64,000 nt of DNA from Shewanella jiangmenensis (GCF_018596335.1 NZ_JAHEPS010000004.1:124001-188000); one strand, 5' to 3'. Positions 44,629-54,685 are shown, counted from the first letter of the stretch. The notes: generated by a model not told the origin, from the letters alone. Numbers and translations are program-made.

Positions 44629-45678
44629 ATGTTAAAAGTCGTTGCCTTGCTTTTTGCCCTGATTGGCACCGCAGCCCAGGCGGCGGTGGTGATGCAGTAC
44701 CACCATGTGTCTGAATCCAGTCCCCGCGTTACCAGTGTGACCCCGGCCGAGTTCAGAAGCCACATGCAGTTTCTGGCAGACAATCAATTTAAAGTTATGC
44801 CGCTTCGCGATCTGGTTGCCATGGTGCAGCGTGGTGAAGAGCCGCCGCTCAGGGCCGTGGCCATTACCTTTGACGATGGTTATCAAAACATTGCCGATGA
44901 AGCTGTGCCGATCCTAAAGGAATTTGGTTTTCCCTACACCCTGTTTGTTTCGATAGACCCTATGCTGAAGGGCCACAAGGGCATGATGACTGAGGCAACG
45001 CTGAAACGCCTCGCCCGTGACGGCGCCGAGATAGCCAACCACAGTTTTGCCCACGATCATCTGATCCGTAAGTTGCCCGGTGAAACTGACGCCGATTGGA
45101 AAGCACGTATTCGCAGTGATCTGCTCGCCACCGAAAAAACGCTGGAGCAAATCCGCGGTAAGGCGGTGCAGCCTATGCTGGCCTACCCTTTTGGTGAGTA
45201 CAATGGCGCGCTGCAGCAGCTAATTAAAGAGTTGGGCATGGTGGCATTCGGCCAGCAGTCCGGCGCCATGGGGCGCTACAGTGACCTTACCGCCATACCG
45301 CGATTTCCCTTTGGCGGCGCCTACGGCACGCTTGAGAGCGTAAAGGAAAAGCTCTGGAGCCTGCCATTGCCGGTAAAGGCTTTATCTCCCGCCGACCCGC
45401 ATCTTACCAAGGACTTTGGTCCGTTGCTGTCGGTCACCCTTGCGGATGTGAGTGACATTCAAACCTCGGCGCTGCGCTGCTTTTTACCAAACGAAGGCGC
45501 AGTGACACCAACCTGGGTATCGGCAACCGAGTTTAGCGTACGGGCGAGCAAAGAGTTACCGGCGGGGCGTTCGCGCTATAACTGTACCGCACCGTCAAAA
45601 AGTCAGAAGGGCTATTATTGGTTTTCTCAGGCATGGGTGCGTGCCAATAAAGATGGCAGCTGGCCGAAGGAGCCCTGA
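44629..45678 (+). CDS. Secreted polysaccharide deacetylase family protein
   Basis: The 349-residue protein has a signal peptide (MLKVVALLFALIGTAAQA). The NodB domain has AITFDDGYQNIADE (catalytic Asp and metal Asp) and EIANHSFAHDHL (the HSxxH metal site). PAYPFGEYNG-like sequence (MLAYPFGEYNG) is also present. The C-terminal 110 residues are an extra strand-rich part without a known family. It removes acetyl groups from a polysaccharide in the envelope or surroundings. GAGGA precedes the ATG. It is divergent from dinF, with only 14 bases between if the dinF CTG start is right. Confidence 0.9.
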   Translation: MLKVVALLFALIGTAAQAAVVMQYHHVSESSPRVTSVTPAEFRSHMQFLADNQFKVMPLRDLVAMVQRGEEPPLRAVAITFDDGYQNIADEAVPILKEFGFPYTLFVSIDPMLKGHKGMMTEATLKRLARDGAEIANHSFAHDHLIRKLPGETDADWKARIRSDLLATEKTLEQIRGKAVQPMLAYPFGEYNGALQQLIKELGMVAFGQQSGAMGRYSDLTAIPRFPFGGAYGTLESVKEKLWSLPLPVKALSPADPHLTKDFGPLLSVTLADVSDIQTSALRCFLPNEGAVTPTWVSATEFSVRASKELPAGRSRYNCTAPSKSQKGYYWFSQAWVRANKDGSWPKEP

Positions 45679-45738
45679 GCCTCAGCGAGCATTGGGGCTG
45701 CTGCGGGCTTTGCTTGGGTAACGCTTATAGCGCGGTTA

Positions 45739-45780
45739 AAACAGCGCCGGTTAATCAGTACGGTTTAATCGGTGCTGTTT
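45739..45780 (+). terminator. Long imperfect hairpin after the deacetylase gene
   Basis: AAACAGCGCCGGTTAA and TTAATCGGTGCTGTTT pair over 16 positions with two mismatches. No T-run follows directly. It lies in a 210-base gap without genes. Confidence 0.4.
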
Positions 45781-45888
45781 AAGCTGCGCGACTTTTTACA
45801 TGCTTTCATCGGCGCTGCTCTATTTACACGCTTTCAGCGGCTAAAGAAGTCTCGGTCAGTGAACCGATTGGCCGGAAACGCCCACGGG

Positions 45889-46908
45889 TTAATCGAGTTT
45901 AAGTAAGTCGAGTAATCTTGCGGCGATTCTGTCGAGATGCATCTGCTCACAGGCAGCGCCGATTTCGACCGAGCTGCCGGGCATACCCCATACCACCGAG
46001 CTTGCTTCATCCTGGGCTATGGTGTGCGCGCCTTGCTCGCGCATATTCAGCAGCCCTTTGGCGCCATCCCGTCCCATTCCGGTCAAGATTACCCCGATGG
46101 CTGATTTGCCGACACAATCGGCCACGCTGTCAAACAGCACGTCTACCGACGGTTTGTGGCGGTTCACCGGTTCGGTGTCGAGTATGGCGGTGCGAAAGTG
46201 TGCGCCGCTGCGCCTGACCACCATGTGGGCATGTCCGGGTGCAATGTAGACGTTACCAGGCCTTAGCTGTTCGTCGCCCGCAGCCTCTACCACTGTCATC
46301 TGTGAATTCAAATCGAGCCGCTTGGCAAAAGAGGCGCTGAATGCGGCGGGTATGTGCTGGGCTATCACTATAGGTGGGAAATTGGCCGGCAGTCGCGATA
46401 CCAGCCGCTGAATGGCTTCGGTGCCGCCGGTGGAGGCGCCAATGGCGATGACGCGGTTTTTCAGTTTTGATGGGCTGTCGGTCTCCGGCGGTGGTGGCGT
46501 TAACGCCCGCACCCGGCTTACGGCGGCCTGACGAATTTTTTCAATCAGCTCTTCCTGGTACTCAGGCAGCTTATTCGCCAAGTCATTCTTGGGTTTAGAA
46601 ATAAAATCGACAGCGCCAAGTGACAGCGCCTCAAGGGTAATGGCGGCGCCTTTTTCGGTGAGGGTTGAAATCATCACCACCGGCATGGGGCGCAGTTTCA
46701 TCAGGTTTCTGAGAAAGGCGATGCCATCCATGCGCGGCATTTCGATGTCGAGGGTGAGCACATGGGGATTGAGCTCTTTAATCATGTCGCGCGCTTCGTA
46801 AGGGTCTTCGGCGCAGCCCACCACCTCGATATCCCCCGCCTTGGACAGCATATGACTCAGAAGCTGACGTACCAGCGCGGAATCATCAACTATCAACACT
46901 TTAATCAT
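45889..46908 (-). CDS. cheB: Chemotaxis protein-glutamate methylesterase/deamidase
   Basis: The 339-residue protein has an N-terminal receiver with Asp54 in LTLDIEMPRMDG and Lys in FISKPKND, a linker rich in Pro, and the C-terminal esterase with the triad Ser159 in IGASTGGTEA, His in VIAQHIPAAFS and Asp in TGMGRDGAKG. It removes methyl groups from receptors during adaptation. It is the last gene of the che cluster, 14 bases after cheR. Confidence 0.95.
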   Translation of the reverse strand: MIKVLIVDDSALVRQLLSHMLSKAGDIEVVGCAEDPYEARDMIKELNPHVLTLDIEMPRMDGIAFLRNLMKLRPMPVVMISTLTEKGAAITLEALSLGAVDFISKPKNDLANKLPEYQEELIEKIRQAAVSRVRALTPPPPETDSPSKLKNRVIAIGASTGGTEAIQRLVSRLPANFPPIVIAQHIPAAFSASFAKRLDLNSQMTVVEAAGDEQLRPGNVYIAPGHAHMVVRRSGAHFRTAILDTEPVNRHKPSVDVLFDSVADCVGKSAIGVILTGMGRDGAKGLLNMREQGAHTIAQDEASSVVWGMPGSSVEIGAACEQMHLDRIAARLLDLLKLD

Positions 46909-46922
46909 GAGTCCCCCGGTTG

Positions 46923-47729
46923 TTAAAAGTGATTCAGACGGCGGTTGGGCCGGTAAATCGTCTGGCCAATCAAATCAAACTCATCGGAAATATGGTGCAG
47001 GGTTTCGGAATGACCGATGAACAGATACCCGTCATCACTTAATAATTGTCTGAATTTACTTATTATTTTTTTCTTGGTTGGATTGTCGAAATAAATGAGG
47101 ACATTGCGACAAAAGATGACGTCGAATGGTCCTTGCATAGGCCAGCTTTCCAGCAGGTTAAGTTGCCGAAAAAACACCAGTTTTTGTGCATCATCCGTTA
47201 CTTTGAACACATTGCCCTTAGGCTGAAAATACTTGTCCATCAGCTTACCCGGCAGGTTTTCAAGATTCTCCGGCGGATAGAGCCCGGCTTCAGCCTTGGT
47301 CAGCACATTGGTGTCCAAATCGGTTGCCAGAATTTTTAAATCCCACGGGCTTTTGGCGAAAAAGGGCTCCAGCGTCATGGCAATTGAATAGGGCTCCTCG
47401 CCGGTCGAGCAGGCGGAAGACCAAATTCTGAGACGCTTGTCGGCTCTTTTTTGCCAGCGCGGTATCAGTTCGTCCCGCAAAAACTCAAAGTGATGCTTTT
47501 CGCGAAAGAAGGATGTCAGGTTAGTGGTCAGGGCATTGATAAAGTGCCCCAACTCCTGCTCCTGTTGCTGTTGCAGTAACAAGCAATACTGACGGAAATC
47601 ATTGATCCGCAAGGCTCTGAGGCGGCGACACAGGCGTGAGTACACCATGTGCCGTTTACGGTCAGGCAGCACTATGCCGGTTTGGCTGTACGCCAAATCC
47701 CGAATAAACTCGAAATCCGCCTGAGTCAT
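46923..47729 (-). CDS. cheR: Chemotaxis protein methyltransferase
   Basis: From the ATG at 47729 the product has 268 residues. A TTG at 47759 with GGGGAG upstream is an alternative. The N-terminal helical domain is followed by a SAM-binding fold with RIWSSACSTGEEPYSIAM and VIFCRNVLIYFD. It methylates receptor glutamates with S-adenosylmethionine. The receptor encoded just upstream ends in a CheR-tethering pentapeptide, so the two likely work as a pair. Confidence 0.94.
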   Translation of the reverse strand: MTQADFEFIRDLAYSQTGIVLPDRKRHMVYSRLCRRLRALRINDFRQYCLLLQQQQEQELGHFINALTTNLTSFFREKHHFEFLRDELIPRWQKRADKRLRIWSSACSTGEEPYSIAMTLEPFFAKSPWDLKILATDLDTNVLTKAEAGLYPPENLENLPGKLMDKYFQPKGNVFKVTDDAQKLVFFRQLNLLESWPMQGPFDVIFCRNVLIYFDNPTKKKIISKFRQLLSDDGYLFIGHSETLHHISDEFDLIGQTIYRPNRRLNHF

Positions 47730-47820
47730 CGGGAATTCCCGTTCCGATGTTGATTCCAAAGTCGCCGCTCCCCTAATGGTGGTCGTCCGTGACCACGTCT
47801 ACCGCTGAATGTGTGTAACG

Positions 47821-50427
47821 TCAGAACTCATGCCATTCTTCTTTGCTGGTCTTGAACTTATTATTGGACGCCGGCCGTTTATCGCCGCCCGACACCAGCG
47901 CCAGCGGCGCAGCGACAGGTGCGGCCTGTTCGTCGGTTCGGAAGAAGCCAAGTTGCCGGCGCATATTGCGTGCCTGCTCGGCCATGGCATCACCCGCTGC
48001 TGAGACTTCCTCCACCAGAGCGGCGTTTTGCTGGGTCATCTCATCCATTTGTGAAACGGCTTTGTTCACTTCTTCAATGCCGGTTGCCTGCTGCTCGGCA
48101 GCGACGCTGATTTGATTAATCATTTCAGCCACTTTGGATACGGCGTTGACTATTTCCTGCAAGGTATTGCCCGACTGGTTTACCAGCGAGGTACCGTCAT
48201 TGACCTTGTTAACGCTGTCGCGGATAAGTTCTTTGATTTCTTTGGCGGCGCCGGCGGAGCGCTGAGCAAGATTACGCACTTCACCTGCCACCACGGCAAA
48301 GCCGCGACCCTGTTCACCGGCTCTGGCGGCTTCCACGGCGGCGTTCAGCGCCAGCAGATTGGTCTGGAACGCGATTTCATCGATGACACCGATAATGTCG
48401 GCGATGCGCTTACTGGACTCGTTGATGGCTTCCATGGCGGTGACCGCCTGTTTAACCACCTTGCCGCCATGATCGGCCTTGGTTGAGGCTTCTTTGGCGA
48501 GGGTGTTGGCGAGGGTGGCATTTTCTGCGCTTTGTTTCACGGTTGCCGTCATCTGCTCCATGCTGGAGGCAGTTTCTTCAAGTGATGCAGCCTGCTCTTC
48601 GGTACGCTGACTTAAGTCGGCATTGCCCTGAGCAATTTCTTCGGCGCCGGAAGTGACAGTGTTGGCCGACTCGCTGATGCCGTTCAGCACTTCGGTCAGA
48701 CGGCTGACGGTGGCATTGGCATCGCTTTGCAGCTTGCCAAACTGTCCTTCGTAGTCGCCTTTAATCTTGCGGGTCAAATCGCCTTTGGCGAGGCCATCAA
48801 ACATCTCGACCACGTCAGAGATCACGTTGTCGGCAATGCTCACCAGGCTGTTGAGGCCGTTGGACAGATTAAGGAAGAAGCCCTCTTTGTCGTGGGTGGT
48901 AATCCGCTGAGACAGGTTACCGGCATTGGCTGAGGCAATGATGTTATCGATTTCATGCTCGATAGCGACTTCGGCGGTGCGGTCGGCCCATTCGACCACT
49001 GTGCCTATGCGGCTGCCGTCAGTATCTGTGATGGGGTTGGCGATAATGCGGAAGGTGCGGCCACCCACCGTAAGCTGGCTGACATAGGTCGACTTAAGGT
49101 TCGCCAGCATATTGCGCTGATGCGCCGGATTTTTGTGGAATACGTCGATATTCTCACCGAGCAGCTTGTTGCTGTTGAAGTTGGGCAGATCTTTAACTAT
49201 GTCGGACTGGGCGTTGCGGAACATGTCACTTACCGCGCCATTGAGGTAAATGATGTTGCAATCGGCATCGGCAACCATGGTGTTGGACGACACATTGTCC
49301 AGCGCCTTGCGAATGCGGGCGTTTTCCGCCGCAAGCTTTTTGTCGGCCTCTTCGCGGGCCAGCATGGCGGTGACATCCTGCCATTCGACCACGGTACCTG
49401 TGCGTTTGCCTCCGTCAAATACCGGGGTGGCAATCAGGTTGAAGGTCAGGCCCGCCACCTTGATCCGGGTTTCGTACGCTGCACGCAGGTTATCCAGCAT
49501 GCGCCGCTGATGTTCCGGGCTCTTGTGGAAAATATCGATGTTGGCGCCCATGAGTTTGCCCATATCGAACTGCGGCAGCGACTCTCTGAGCTTGTGCTCG
49601 TTGCCGCTCAGCATCTCTTTGAGCGAGTAGTTAAAGTAGATAATGTTGTAATTTTCATCGGCCATCATCACGTTGGCCTTACACACATCCAGCGCCTGTT
49701 TGATGCGGTTGGTGTCGCGGATAAGCTTGTCTTCGGCTTCCTGACGCGCCAGCGTTTCGGTCAGATCTTGCCATTCGACTACGGTGGCAATGCGCTGGTG
49801 GTTATCGTCAAACACAGGCGATGCTATCAGGCTGAAGGTGCGGCCACCGACTTTTATCTGGGCGGAATAGACGGAGCTCAGGCTGCCGACCAGGCGCCGT
49901 TGATGACTTGGGTCTTTATGGAAGCTGTCCATGTTGACCCCGATAAGGCGTTTGGCATCGAAGTTGGGCAGCTCTTTGCGGATATCGCTCTCGGCCTTGG
50001 TCAAGGTAGCTTTGAGTGATTCGTTGAAGTACAGAATATCGCCGTTGGGGTCGGCCAGCATCACGTTTGCCTGGCAGATATCCAGTGCTTTGAGGGTGGC
50101 TTTGCCTTGCTGCTGCGCTTCCCAGAAGGTACAGAAATCATCTGAAAACGCCTGCCAGCCGGGAATGTCATATTGGCTGAATTTCGGTCTTGTCGGGCTT
50201 TTAAGCGCGCTGCGAATTTCATCCAGTGCATCGGCAAAGCGCACGTTGGACCCCGCGCCCTTTTGGGTTATCCCAATGCCAAGCAGCACCAGCGCCAGCA
50301 CCAGCGCACCGCTGACCATGTTGCCGGATTGCCCGACCAGACTCAGCACCAGTGCAACGACACCGGCGGCCATGCCGGCAAGGGTTAATGGGCTTTGTCC
50401 CATCATATTGTTATTGCCTGCGTCCAT
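47821..50427 (-). CDS. Methyl-accepting chemotaxis protein with three tandem PAS domains and a C-terminal pentapeptide
   Basis: From the ATG at 50427 (GAGGAA seven bases upstream) the product has 868 residues. A pair of close membrane helices (about 15-53) leaves almost no periplasmic loop. Then follow three PAS units of about 125 residues (each with ALD-CxANVMxAD...IIYFN and [12 protein letters not shown] ends), HAMP-like linker repeats, and the signalling hairpin with [35 protein letters not shown]. The tail ends EEWHEF, matching the xWxxF pentapeptide that tethers CheR and CheB. Signals would be internal, such as redox or energy state. Haem or flavin binding cannot be shown from sequence. 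Confidence 0.93.
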   Translation of the reverse strand: MDAGNNNMMGQSPLTLAGMAAGVVALVLSLVGQSGNMVSGALVLALVLLGIGITQKGAGSNVRFADALDEIRSALKSPTRPKFSQYDIPGWQAFSDDFCTFWEAQQQGKATLKALDICQANVMLADPNGDILYFNESLKATLTKAESDIRKELPNFDAKRLIGVNMDSFHKDPSHQRRLVGSLSSVYSAQIKVGGRTFSLIASPVFDDNHQRIATVVEWQDLTETLARQEAEDKLIRDTNRIKQALDVCKANVMMADENYNIIYFNYSLKEMLSGNEHKLRESLPQFDMGKLMGANIDIFHKSPEHQRRMLDNLRAAYETRIKVAGLTFNLIATPVFDGGKRTGTVVEWQDVTAMLAREEADKKLAAENARIRKALDNVSSNTMVADADCNIIYLNGAVSDMFRNAQSDIVKDLPNFNSNKLLGENIDVFHKNPAHQRNMLANLKSTYVSQLTVGGRTFRIIANPITDTDGSRIGTVVEWADRTAEVAIEHEIDNIIASANAGNLSQRITTHDKEGFFLNLSNGLNSLVSIADNVISDVVEMFDGLAKGDLTRKIKGDYEGQFGKLQSDANATVSRLTEVLNGISESANTVTSGAEEIAQGNADLSQRTEEQAASLEETASSMEQMTATVKQSAENATLANTLAKEASTKADHGGKVVKQAVTAMEAINESSKRIADIIGVIDEIAFQTNLLALNAAVEAARAGEQGRGFAVVAGEVRNLAQRSAGAAKEIKELIRDSVNKVNDGTSLVNQSGNTLQEIVNAVSKVAEMINQISVAAEQQATGIEEVNKAVSQMDEMTQQNAALVEEVSAAGDAMAEQARNMRRQLGFFRTDEQAAPVAAPLALVSGGDKRPASNNKFKTSKEEWHEF

Positions 50428-50455
50428 GTTTGTTCCTCTCACAGAATTGCCGTCC

Positions 50456-50995
50456 TCAAGCGCTCAGCGCCTGGGATTGCTGGTCAATATTGTCTAGAAT
50501 GCGGCTTAGCGTGTCTGGGTCAGGCAGGATTGCTGAGCCAAGTAACCTGTTGATTTCAAGTAGAATAACCATCTTGTCCTGCACGTTGGCCAAGCCCTTG
50601 ATAAAGCGAAGGTCGGTTTCGTGGCCAAAATCCGGAGCGCGGCGTATTTCATCCTCTTCGATGCTGAACACATCGGACACGGCGTCGACCACTATGCCAA
50701 TAATCTTTTGGGCATCTTCCATGGTGACCTTGACCACTATCACCACTGTGGTGGTGCCGTATTCGAGGGATTTGATGCCGAACTTCTGCCGCAAATCTAT
50801 GATAGGGACGATAGTGCCGCGCAGGTTTATCACGCCTTTGACATAGTCGGGCGCATTGGGTAGCACTGTGGTGGGCTCCCAGCCACGGATTTCCTGAACC
50901 GAAAGAATGTCGACCCCATATTCTTCATTCGCCATGATGAAACTGAGGAACTGCTGTTGTCCGTGTTTGGCGTCTTCTAGTGACATGTCTGCCAT
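50456..50995 (-). CDS. cheW: Chemotaxis coupling protein CheW
   Basis: The 179-residue protein has the CheW SH3-like fold: [53 protein letters not shown] and [13 protein letters not shown]. It bridges the receptor and CheA. An AAGG site lies upstream. It sits between cheA and the receptor gene. Confidence 0.95.
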   Translation of the reverse strand: MADMSLEDAKHGQQQFLSFIMANEEYGVDILSVQEIRGWEPTTVLPNAPDYVKGVINLRGTIVPIIDLRQKFGIKSLEYGTTTVVIVVKVTMEDAQKIIGIVVDAVSDVFSIEEDEIRRAPDFGHETDLRFIKGLANVQDKMVILLEINRLLGSAILPDPDTLSRILDNIDQQSQALSA

Positions 50996-51009
50996 AACGA
51001 GCCTTCCTT

Positions 51010-53205
51010 TTATGCTGCGTGTTCTTTGCTGTTGCTGATACCGGCGAGATTAACCAGGCCTGCCACATCGATAATCAGAGCCACGGTGCCATCCCCAAGG
51101 ATGGTCGCCCCTGAGATGCCGGGTATGCGGGTGTAGTTGTCTTCCAGACTCTTGATAACCACCTGTTGCTGCGCCAGCAGTTCATCGACCAGAAGCCCGG
51201 TTTTCTCGTTGTTGTTGTCCACGACCATGACCAGGCCGTCTTTGATTTCTTTGGCATCGGCATCGTGATTAAACTCACGGAACACCTTGATTACCGGAAG
51301 ATATTCATCGCGAAGCCGGATAAGTTCATGGCCATCAGAGAGCTTGTTGATCCGGTTTGATGGCACTTGCAGCGACTCATAGATAGAGACCAGCGGCACC
51401 ACGTAAATGTGTTTGCCTATCCGGATGAGCTGGCCGTCGAGAATAGCCAGCGTCAGCGGCAGCCTTATGGTAAAGCGGCTGCCTTTACCGGCTTCGGAGC
51501 GCAGCTCTATGGTGCCGTTAAGCTCGTGGATATTGCGTTTGACCACATCCATACCGACGCCGCGACCGGAGAGGTCTGAAACCGTATCGGCGGTAGAAAA
51601 GCCGGGTTTGAAAATCAGCTGGTGGATAGATTCTTCAGGCAGCTCTTCATCGGGGCCAACCAGGCCTTTTTGGCGCGCTTTCATCAGAATTTTTTCGGTA
51701 TTGAGTCCGGCGCCGTCATCCACAATTTCAATCACTATGCAGCCGCCCTGATGGAAGGCATTCAGCGTGATGGTGCCGGTTTCCGATTTGCCCCGGGCGA
51801 GGCGCGCTTCCGGTAATTCGAGCCCGTGGTCAAGCGAGTTGCGTACCAGATGCACCATGGGGTCGACGATTTTCTCCAGCACGGTTTTATCAAGCTCGGT
51901 ATCTTCGCCCTTGAGCACCAGTTCAACTTTTTTACCCAGCTGCTGGCCTATGTCCCGCACCAGACGTGGGAAGCGGTTAAAGGCAAAGCTGATGGGCAAC
52001 ATGCGGATTTGCATGACGCTTTCCTGCAAATCCCGGGTGTGGGAGGCGAGCTGCTCAAGTCCTTGCTGTAGCAACAACAAGGATTCCTGATTGATTTCTT
52101 CCTGTTGGCCGATTTGCCCGAGCATGGCTTGGGTGATGACCAGCTCACCGACCATGTTGATCAACATGTCGATTTTTTCGGTACTGACCCGAATGGAGCT
52201 GCTTTCGGCATTCTTGGCGCTGGCGGCCTGTTTGGCGGCCTGAGCTTGAGGTGCCTTTTCGATTGGAGTAACTGCAGTCGCCGTTGGCAAGCTGCTACCG
52301 GCAATTGGCGTAGCCGCCTGACTTTGGTTAACGCTTTGGCTGGTACTTTGGCTGATACTTTGGCCAAGAACGGCCGCCTGGCTCACTGCCCCGGCTTGGC
52401 TTATCGCGCCTACCTGGGTGTCGACAGTATCATCGGCAGCTTGCAGCGCTTCGCCGGTTACGGTGCTGCAACCCCGCTGATAGCTGATTTCACACTCGTC
52501 TTCGACCCACTCAAACACTTCCTGCAGCGATTTTTGCGGCGCATCCGTGATGACTTTCAGTTGCCAGTGCAGATAGCAGCCTTCGGGGTCGAAGTCGTCC
52601 CAGGCTGGAAACTGGGGCGGCAGCAGGCTGACTTGCACCTCGCCTTTGGCCTCAAGCTCGGCAAACATCAGCAGCGGGTCGTTGCCGCAGCGCATGATGT
52701 CAAAGCCTGCTTTAAAGTCGATGTACCAGCAGTCTTCGATAGCGGAATCAGCATCGGAGGCGACTGGCGCTGCGCTGGACTCTGCTGGCTCGGGCTGGCT
52801 GGTTTCCGGCGCGTTGTTGCTTGCCAAAGCCTGTGCAAGCCTTTGTTCCAGCTGCGGTAATTTAGGGTCATTGAACTCACTTTTATTCATCAGTGAGTCA
52901 ATCATGCCGCGCAGCAGGTCAACCGAGTGCAGCAGCATATCAACGTGGTCAGGAGTCATCCGCCGCCGACCATCGCGGATTTCATCCAGCAGGGTTTCCA
53001 GCAGATGGGTGTAATTGGCCACTGCCATAAAGCCAAAAGTTGCGCTGCCGCCCTTGATGGAGTGGGCTGCGCGAAAGATGGTGTTGATGGTCTCGGGATC
53101 CGGCGCGTCCACATCCAGTTTCAGCAGCTCAGACTCCATTGCCGCCAGACCTTCAATACTTTCTTCAAAAAAGACCTGGCTGAATTGGCTGAGATCTATG
53201 TCCAT
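51010..53205 (-). CDS. cheA: Chemotaxis histidine kinase CheA
   Basis: The 731-residue protein has the P1 (Hpt) domain with FRAAHSIKGGSATFGF (phospho-His48), a linker and P2-like region, a long Ser/Gln/Ala-rich linker (about 265-330), P3 dimerisation, P4 kinase with HLVRNSLDHGLE, DDGAGLN and GRGVGMDVVKRNI, and a P5 CheW-like domain. An extra acidic part between P1 and P3 is larger than in E. coli. It phosphorylates CheY and CheB under receptor control. The start has GAGG upstream. Confidence 0.95.
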   Translation of the reverse strand: MDIDLSQFSQVFFEESIEGLAAMESELLKLDVDAPDPETINTIFRAAHSIKGGSATFGFMAVANYTHLLETLLDEIRDGRRRMTPDHVDMLLHSVDLLRGMIDSLMNKSEFNDPKLPQLEQRLAQALASNNAPETSQPEPAESSAAPVASDADSAIEDCWYIDFKAGFDIMRCGNDPLLMFAELEAKGEVQVSLLPPQFPAWDDFDPEGCYLHWQLKVITDAPQKSLQEVFEWVEDECEISYQRGCSTVTGEALQAADDTVDTQVGAISQAGAVSQAAVLGQSISQSTSQSVNQSQAATPIAGSSLPTATAVTPIEKAPQAQAAKQAASAKNAESSSIRVSTEKIDMLINMVGELVITQAMLGQIGQQEEINQESLLLLQQGLEQLASHTRDLQESVMQIRMLPISFAFNRFPRLVRDIGQQLGKKVELVLKGEDTELDKTVLEKIVDPMVHLVRNSLDHGLELPEARLARGKSETGTITLNAFHQGGCIVIEIVDDGAGLNTEKILMKARQKGLVGPDEELPEESIHQLIFKPGFSTADTVSDLSGRGVGMDVVKRNIHELNGTIELRSEAGKGSRFTIRLPLTLAILDGQLIRIGKHIYVVPLVSIYESLQVPSNRINKLSDGHELIRLRDEYLPVIKVFREFNHDADAKEIKDGLVMVVDNNNEKTGLLVDELLAQQQVVIKSLEDNYTRIPGISGATILGDGTVALIIDVAGLVNLAGISNSKEHAA

Positions 53206-53224
53206 GCTCTTGCCTCGTGGGGGC

Positions 53225-53587
53225 TTATCCTAAAACTTTGCGCACTGTGGCCAGCAATTGTTCTGGATTGAAGGGTTTCACAATCCAGCCTGTGGCACCG
53301 GCGGCCCGACCTTCCTGTTTTTTGTCACCGCCGGATTCGGTGGTGAGCATCAGCAAGGGGGTGAATTTATAGGCGGGAAGGGTGCGCAGATTGCGGATCA
53401 GGGTGATGCCATCCATTACCGGCATATTGACGTCGGAAATCACCAGATCGAATTGTCCGGTTTGCGCAACCTTCAATGCTTCATCACCGTTGCAGGCCTC
53501 GGTGACATCAAATCCAGCGGTCTTGAGTGTGAAACCCACCATTTGGCGCATGGAGGCAGAGTCATCAACGGCAAGAATTTTCTTCAT
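53225..53587 (-). CDS. cheY: Chemotaxis response regulator CheY
   Basis: This is a 120-residue single receiver with DD at 8-9, phospho-Asp52 in VISDVNMPVMDG, the switch Thr in LMLTTES and Lys in WIVKPFNPEQL. With no output domain it should act on the flagellar motor or as a phosphate sink. No CheZ or CheC is encoded in this cluster. Confidence 0.94.
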   Translation of the reverse strand: MKKILAVDDSASMRQMVGFTLKTAGFDVTEACNGDEALKVAQTGQFDLVISDVNMPVMDGITLIRNLRTLPAYKFTPLLMLTTESGGDKKQEGRAAGATGWIVKPFNPEQLLATVRKVLG

Positions 53588-53601
53588 ATGCTGTCATCCT
53601 T

Positions 53602-53883
53602 TTACAGTTCGTCGGTGATACCCGGGAGCTGCATACCCATTTGGATAAATTGCTTTTTAAGTTCGGCGGTGGTTCCCTGCCAATGAAGGGGAATTGACCT
53701 TTGTTCACAGGTCGAGTGCAGGCACAACAGCAGCTGAAGCCCGGCGGTGTCTGCCTTGATAAGTGTTGAGGCATCCAATGTCACCGGAGTTCCACTGTGC
53801 AGCAGTTCGGCCAGTTGGCTGTAGATCGGCTGAATATTGCGAATGGTCAGCTCACTGCCCAGTTCCACGGTATTTTCAGACAT
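53602..53883 (-). CDS. STAS-domain protein of the chemotaxis cluster
   Basis: The 93-residue protein has a single STAS domain with LDASTLIKADTAGLQLLLCLH, the loop that holds the Ser or Thr phosphorylated in anti-anti-sigma factors; here Thr in ADTAG. As first gene of the che cluster it may take part in partner switching or in receptor-cluster control. No cognate kinase (RsbW type) is seen here. The gene ends 14 bases before cheY. Confidence 0.85.
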   Translation of the reverse strand: MSENTVELGSELTIRNIQPIYSQLAELLHSGTPVTLDASTLIKADTAGLQLLLCLHSTCEQRSIPLHWQGTTAELKKQFIQMGMQLPGITDEL

Positions 53884-53995
53884 CGAGGCTTCCTTCGTGC
53901 TTGTCGGTTGCTTCCCTTTACCTTGAAAAGATAGACGCCATTCGAGACTGTCGCCTCATTTGCAAGGATTTTTTTTAGGATGTGCTCAGCTAACC

Positions 53996-54023
53996 AAAAA
54001 GAAATACGGCCGTATCGGCCGTA
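53996..54023 (-). terminator. Intrinsic terminator after the SCO1 gene
   Basis: TACGGCCG and CGGCCGTA form an 8-bp stem around TAT, followed on the minus strand by TTTCTTTTT. Confidence 0.8.
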
Positions 54024-54049
54024 AGTTTTACGCAGAAAGACCCGGGGAT

Positions 54050-54676
54050 TTAAAACTGGCGACGAATGGCTCGCATGTCGGCAATCAAGGCCTGATTGAG
54101 GATTTGTGGCACGGACTTGCCATCAGATTTGGGTTTGAAGACGGCGTATTTTTCACCGCTGGGGGAGATAACGACGATAGATGCGCTGTGATCGACCTGA
54201 TAGTTATCGCCCTCGCCAACCATGGCGTACACCATGCCAAGCTCACGGGTGAAGGGCAGCAGTGCCTTGTGCTCGCCTGAAACGGCGATAAAGTCGGGGT
54301 GGTAAAAGGCCGCATATTGTTTGAGCCGCTCGGCGCTGTCGCGCCCGGGGTCGACCGAGACAAAAATTACCTGCACATCGCCGGCCTCGTTAAGCGCCGG
54401 GTAGGCCGCCGCCAGCTTGGCCATGGTGGTGGGGCAAATGTCGGGGCAGAAGGTGTACCCGAGGAAAATAAGGCTCCATTTTCCTTTCAAGCGGCTGTTA
54501 TCAAATAGCTTACCGTCTTGATCTGTGAGGGTGAAAGGCGACAGGGGTTTGGCGTCCGGAAACACAAAGCCGGTGTCGAGTACTGCCTCAGTCGGCTTAA
54601 GCCCGGCAAATTTTATCAGCAGCAGCCCCGAAAGCCCGAGGGCGGCCAGCAAAACAACAATCCAGGCTTTATTCAT
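54050..54676 (-). CDS. SCO1/SenC-family copper chaperone
   Basis: The 208-residue protein has an N-terminal membrane anchor (about 5-25) and a thioredoxin fold. The copper motif is TFCPDICPTTMAKL (CxxxC), with a later conserved His in DNYQVDHSASIVV. It delivers copper or reduces cysteines for CuA assembly in oxidase subunit II. It is the last gene of the cox operon, 9 bases after ctaB. Confidence 0.94.
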   Translation of the reverse strand: MNKAWIVVLLAALGLSGLLLIKFAGLKPTEAVLDTGFVFPDAKPLSPFTLTDQDGKLFDNSRLKGKWSLIFLGYTFCPDICPTTMAKLAAAYPALNEAGDVQVIFVSVDPGRDSAERLKQYAAFYHPDFIAVSGEHKALLPFTRELGMVYAMVGEGDNYQVDHSASIVVISPSGEKYAVFKPKSDGKSVPQILNQALIADMRAIRRQF

Positions 54677-54685
54677 CTTGGCTCC

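Noticed and set aside
45790..45845. Direct repeat around TTTTTACATGCTTTCATCGGC and TATTTACACGCTTTCAGCGGC
   Set aside because: Two imperfect copies in a short gap with no gene start close by; too weak to call a regulatory site.
48955..50019. Long + strand frame (354 codons) against the PAS receptor gene
   Set aside because: It is antisense to three alike PAS repeats in a GC-rich gene and has no ribosome-binding site or recognisable domain. The minus-strand gene explains the region fully.
53884..53960. Possible sigma-28 promoter before the che cluster
   Set aside because: TAAAG and CCGACAA are present on the minus strand but only about seven bases apart, far too close.
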